A stretch of DNA of 8,221 bases from SCGC-AAA471-B05 sp032249055 (GTDB lineage: Archaea > Thermoproteota > Thermoprotei > Gearchaeales > Gearchaeaceae), in contig JAVVGP010000036.1 of assembly GCA_032249055.1 (NCBI GenBank), positions 1-8,221 on the forward strand. Direction: 5' to 3'. A model generated the notes under the pieces. It saw nothing but the letters and a program-made list of their open reading frames with translations. It did no database searches and was not told where the DNA came from. Shown piece after piece: positions 5,847 through 8,221 of the stretch. The position numbers and the translations under genes were made by a program. Each line of letters opens with the position of its first letter. Position 1 is the first letter of the stretch.

Positions 5847-6842
5847 TATAATATATAAAAATTGATTTTTAACTTCTCTAACACCAAACGCTATGTCATA
5901 ATATTCTATATCCTTAAATATCACTCTTCTAAGCATTCCTTTAACATGTATAAAATCTCCTTCATTTAACGAATCCATATAGAAACTATTATAAATTACT
6001 AGCTCTTTTACATTTTCTTTAGGTCCTGCTTTTATTTCAACATTTTTCAAAGAATATCTGAAAGGATAGAAAAAATTTTCAATAATTCCTTCTATCTTAG
6101 CATAAACTTCAATTTCACCAATATTTTTAATTTTTATTTCTTCATATTTTTCTTTAATTTCTTCATCCAATTTTACAGGATTTATAGAGAAAAATCTTCC
6201 TTTAAATTTACCTTTATACCATTTTCTACCATAAATTATTTTCAAAGTATTTAAATCAGTATTATATATTTTGCTTTCTTGTTCAAGCTCAAACATTAAT
6301 GGTTTAATTAGCGAAGCTTCTTGCAGTAATATTTCTTTAATTTTTTCTACATTTTTTCTTCCAAAAACAACAATATCTATATCAGAATAAATATTATTTG
6401 ATAAGCTTATTAATAAAGAGCCGGTGATGCCAAATAAATAAGAAGGCAATGAAGATTTGCTTATTAATATTTCTAAGATTTCTATAAATCTTTTAAATAA
6501 CTCTTTATTATTTATATCGTAAGAAGCCCAATCATCAGTATAATATTTTCTTTTAATTTTACTAATATGTAACATAGGTAAATAAATATCAAAATTTTTA
6601 TCGAAAATTAAATATTTATTAATTATATCTGATTTTATAATATCGTTAATACCATATCTTTTTAATACTCTATCATAATAAAAACCATTTTTGAACCAAT
6701 AAGTTTTATAATCTACTTTTATATATCTAGGTATGCAAATAATATATTCTTTCGGATGAACGTAACCAACTACTTGGAAATATCCTTCATCTGTTTCTAA
6801 AAAGTCTTTATCTTTTAATAAAACCCTTTTAATTCTAAGCAT
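5838..6842 (-). CDS. Predicted nucleotidyltransferase (COG1665-like) with C-terminal OB-like domain
   Basis: A 334-residue protein with three apparent parts. Residues about 8-105 contain DFLETDEG and VVGYVHP, a block I associate with archaeal COG1665-type predicted nucleotidyltransferases. Residues about 115-225 hold the Pol-beta-type core: GITGS at 138-142, then SDIDIVVFG at 153-161 with D154 and D156 as the metal-binding pair; the third carboxylate is not obvious. Residues about 243-330 have the alternating strands and GDFIHVKG turn (295-302) expected of an OB fold, suggesting nucleic-acid binding. The nucleotide and acceptor are unknown. Its ATG overlaps the upstream stop codon as TAATG and no Shine-Dalgarno is visible, so translation is probably coupled to the upstream arrestin-like/winged-helix gene. 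It overlaps the convergent glyA by 9 bp. Nucleotidyltransferase fold fairly sure; COG and OB assignments less so. Confidence 0.7.
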   Translation of the reverse strand: MLRIKRVLLKDKDFLETDEGYFQVVGYVHPKEYIICIPRYIKVDYKTYWFKNGFYYDRVLKRYGINDIIKSDIINKYLIFDKNFDIYLPMLHISKIKRKYYTDDWASYDINNKELFKRFIEILEILISKSSLPSYLFGITGSLLISLSNNIYSDIDIVVFGRKNVEKIKEILLQEASLIKPLMFELEQESKIYNTDLNTLKIIYGRKWYKGKFKGRFFSINPVKLDEEIKEKYEEIKIKNIGEIEVYAKIEGIIENFFYPFRYSLKNVEIKAGPKENVKELVIYNSFYMDSLNEGDFIHVKGMLRRVIFKDIEYYDIAFGVREVKNQFLYIISN

Positions 6843-7708
6843 TAAGTAGACAAATAATATTTAGAAGTTAAAGGTCCGTAACCTTCTCTAACAAGTTTCT
6901 TCTTTTTGACCAACTTTTCACATGCATTAAGAATGTCTTTAGATTTTACACGCATTTTTTCCCCATAACCTATCATCATAACTAATTTACCTATAGTCAT
7001 TGGGCCATAATTTTTTATATAATTCAAAATTAATTTTTCCATTGGAGTCAAATTATCGTATGCTTCAAGTTCATCAAATATGTTTAAATTTATTTTTTGA
7101 ATAAAATATTTATCTTGGTATTGGAGATTCAATATTAACTCGCATATTAAAGAAGAAAATTTTGTCAAAAAAGTTGAAGGCAACTTTTCATTTATAATTA
7201 AATTAAAATTGGTATCAGAAATTTCCTCCAATTTTGGATAAATAATTTTTAATTCTTTTTCAAATTTAAAATCTAATAATTCTTTTAAAATTATTTTAGT
7301 ATCATTTATAATTATCTTTTTATCAAACTCTAAAGAAATTTTTTGATTTGGAGTAATATTTCGATTAATTTTTATTTTAAAAAAATTGTAATCAATTATT
7401 TCTTCTTTTAAATTATCTGTTTTAGTTAATACATATAATTCTTGTTCATAAATCTTCTTTATTCCTTTGTTATATATATTTAAATACCATTTTATTGAAA
7501 AGTTTTCACCATAATAAGTAGGTGGCATATTTTTAGGAATAGGAATTATACATTCACGATTTATAAATTTACTAATATAGTAATAATGAACATATTCCAT
7601 GTTTTCTTTCCTTCTTTCCAAACATATCAATTCTGAAATATACCATTCATCATTATCTTTTTTTACAGAAAGAGCATCACCAGCATATACTTTTGAAAAA
7701 TTGGACAT
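6842..7708 (-). CDS. Unknown protein: possible arrestin-like beta-sandwich plus C-terminal winged helix
   Basis: I do not recognise this 288-residue protein by name. Residues 1-210 are beta-rich and contain two similar passages: MPPTYYGENFSIKWYLNIY (61-79) and KLPSTFLTKFSSLICELIL (175-193). Each follows the pattern proline-aromatic-linker-alternating strand found once per domain in arrestin/Spo0M/Vps26-like sandwiches. Residues 219-287 (LTPMEKLILNYI ... GPMTIGKLVMMIG ... LVKKKKLVREGYG) look like a winged helix-turn-helix with a basic recognition/wing region, so DNA binding is plausible. There is no signal peptide or membrane segment. It is the first gene of a two-gene unit: its TAA overlaps the ATG of the nucleotidyltransferase gene. 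It is divergent from the small gene at 7751. The winged helix is moderately supported; the arrestin idea rests on pattern only. Confidence 0.55.
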   Translation of the reverse strand: MSNFSKVYAGDALSVKKDNDEWYISELICLERRKENMEYVHYYYISKFINRECIIPIPKNMPPTYYGENFSIKWYLNIYNKGIKKIYEQELYVLTKTDNLKEEIIDYNFFKIKINRNITPNQKISLEFDKKIIINDTKIILKELLDFKFEKELKIIYPKLEEISDTNFNLIINEKLPSTFLTKFSSLICELILNLQYQDKYFIQKINLNIFDELEAYDNLTPMEKLILNYIKNYGPMTIGKLVMMIGYGEKMRVKSKDILNACEKLVKKKKLVREGYGPLTSKYYLST

Positions 7709-7716
7709 TTAAATGT

Positions 7717-7728
7717 TAAATAAATAAG
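7717..7728 (+). promoter_or_regulatory. TATA-like box of the small orphan gene
   Basis: TAAATAAATAAG ends 23 bp before the ATG at 7751, so it is suitably placed for a leaderless start. No ribosome binding site precedes the ATG. Confidence 0.45.
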
Positions 7729-7732
7729 CCTG

Positions 7733-7740
7733 TTAATTAA
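7733..7740 (-). promoter_or_regulatory. TATA-like box of the arrestin-like/winged-helix gene
   Basis: The palindrome TTAATTAA is centred about 28 bp before the ATG at 7708. It is a weak TATA match, but the best at the right distance in this 42-bp divergent gap. Confidence 0.35.
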
Positions 7741-7750
7741 TTTTTCATTA

Positions 7751-8101
7751 ATGAAAGAAAGTCAAAGAAAAAAATACATTCAAAAAATTATTGAGCTTAT
7801 AGATGAGAATGAAGACCAAGGAATAAAGATTTCGTTTTATTCTGATGAATATGTAATGAACGTTATGAATAAATTATATCAAAAATGGAATGAAAATCAG
7901 CAAAAAGGTATTCCTTTAGATTATGCAACTGATGAAGAATTATTTAATTTATACAAAAGAGCTATATATTATCAATCTAAACCCGTTCGTTACGGTTATG
8001 ATATAATGTATAAAGAAAGACCTAAAGAAAAACACAGAATGCCAACTGCATGGGATAGATTTAAAGAAATATTAAGAAGATTATTTATTGGAGGAGGATG
8101 A
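7751..8101 (+). CDS. Small charged orphan protein
   Basis: A 116-residue protein I cannot assign to a family. It is rich in Lys, Glu, Tyr and Arg and probably mostly helical: residues 1-20, 32-50, 61-76 and a basic C-terminal helix 99-112 (WDRFKEILRRLF) that is amphipathic. It ends in GGG. There is no signal peptide, cysteine pair or transmembrane segment. It begins leaderless behind a TATA-like box and is divergent from the arrestin-like/winged-helix gene across 42 bp. Its last 21 bp overlap the end of the convergent ABC-transporter gene. Coding character is supported by the long open frame and well-placed promoter; function unknown. Confidence 0.6.
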   Translation: MKESQRKKYIQKIIELIDENEDQGIKISFYSDEYVMNVMNKLYQKWNENQQKGIPLDYATDEELFNLYKRAIYYQSKPVRYGYDIMYKERPKEKHRMPTAWDRFKEILRRLFIGGG

Positions 8102-8221
8102 AGCTTTAACTATATCAACAAATTTCTCTGGAATTTGAATTGTTTCTTCATATCTTTTATTACCGCTATATAAGTGACAAGCTACAAAATGATTTGGCTT
8201 TATTTCAACTAATTCAGGTTC
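8081..8221 (-). CDS. Oligopeptide/dipeptide ABC transporter ATP-binding protein, C-terminal fragment
   Basis: Only the last 46 codons are in the window; the gene enters from the right edge and stops with TAA at 8081-8083. The stretch EPELVEIKPNHFVACHLY matches the C-terminal extension peculiar to Opp/Dpp-type ATPases, where a proline-x-H-x-x-A-C-H motif follows the nucleotide-binding domain. Such proteins sit on the cytoplasmic face and power uptake of peptides, or in Sulfolobales sometimes oligosaccharides. The Walker motifs lie outside the window, so DppD- versus DppF-type and substrate cannot be told. The tail ends in SSSSNK. The serine codons come from the same GGAGGAGGATGA that encodes the glycine-rich end of the convergent small orphan gene. 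Confidence 0.85.
   Translation of the reverse strand, partial: EPELVEIKPNHFVACHLYSGNKRYEETIQIPEKFVDIVKASSSSNK

Noticed and set aside
5702..5887. 61-codon open frame on the minus strand
   Set aside because: It is antisense to the conserved C-terminus of glyA and overlaps the nucleotidyltransferase end; its hydrophobic look is a by-product of AT-rich antisense reading.
8090..8101. GGAGGAGG as a Shine-Dalgarno for a following ATG
   Set aside because: The ATG at 8098 opens a frame of only three codons (ATG AAG CTT TAA); the motif is explained by coding on both strands.
5838..8101. Type VII (HEPN/MNT) toxin-antitoxin pair
   Set aside because: A nucleotidyltransferase is present, but neither neighbour shows the HEPN R-x4-6-H motif, and the nucleotidyltransferase is far larger than MNT antitoxins.

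Overview
The window looks like chromosomal DNA from a thermoacidophilic crenarchaeon, most likely a member of the Sulfolobales. Evidence: very AT-rich sequence; genes packed with 0-132 bp between them; almost no Shine-Dalgarno motifs, with AT-rich TATA-like boxes about 23-32 bp upstream of most start codons (leaderless transcription); T-tract rather than hairpin terminators; and a characteristic archaeal gene set (DUF371, archaeal-type serine hydroxymethyltransferase, gpT-like phosphoribosyltransferase, COG1665-like nucleotidyltransferase, pilin-like secreted protein). No tRNA, rRNA, CRISPR array, IS element or transposase is visible. No gap exceeds 300 bp; the longest is 1098-1229.

Layout: (1) 1-1097, minus: saccharopine dehydrogenase-family oxidoreductase, C-terminus cut by the window edge. 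(2) 1230-1694, minus: DUF371 protein, divergent from (3) 1729-2304, plus: purine-type phosphoribosyltransferase with a GTG start; only 34 bp separates them. (4) 2381-3190, plus: orphan membrane-anchored, pilin-like, N-glycosylation-sequon-rich protein. (5) 3201-4508, minus: MtaD/SAH-deaminase-type amidohydrolase, divergent across 45 bp from (6) 4554-5846, plus: glyA. (7) 5838-6842, minus: nucleotidyltransferase with a probable C-terminal OB fold, coupled by a TAATG overlap to (8) 6842-7708, minus: possible arrestin-like protein with a C-terminal winged helix. (9) 7751-8101, plus: small charged orphan protein. (10) 8081-8221, minus: C-terminal end of an oligopeptide/dipeptide ABC-transporter ATPase.

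Most of the window is small-molecule housekeeping: purine salvage (3), adenosyl by-product deamination (5), C1 supply and serine/glycine interconversion (6), amino-acid oxidoreduction (1) and peptide uptake (10). (5) and (6) both serve the methyl/SAM economy and appear to share one palindromic TATA box. The least explained part is 5838-8101. It holds a translationally coupled pair (arrestin-like/winged-helix protein plus nucleotidyltransferase/OB protein) with a divergent small orphan, which is the best candidate here for an undescribed system. No function can be assigned to it from sequence alone.
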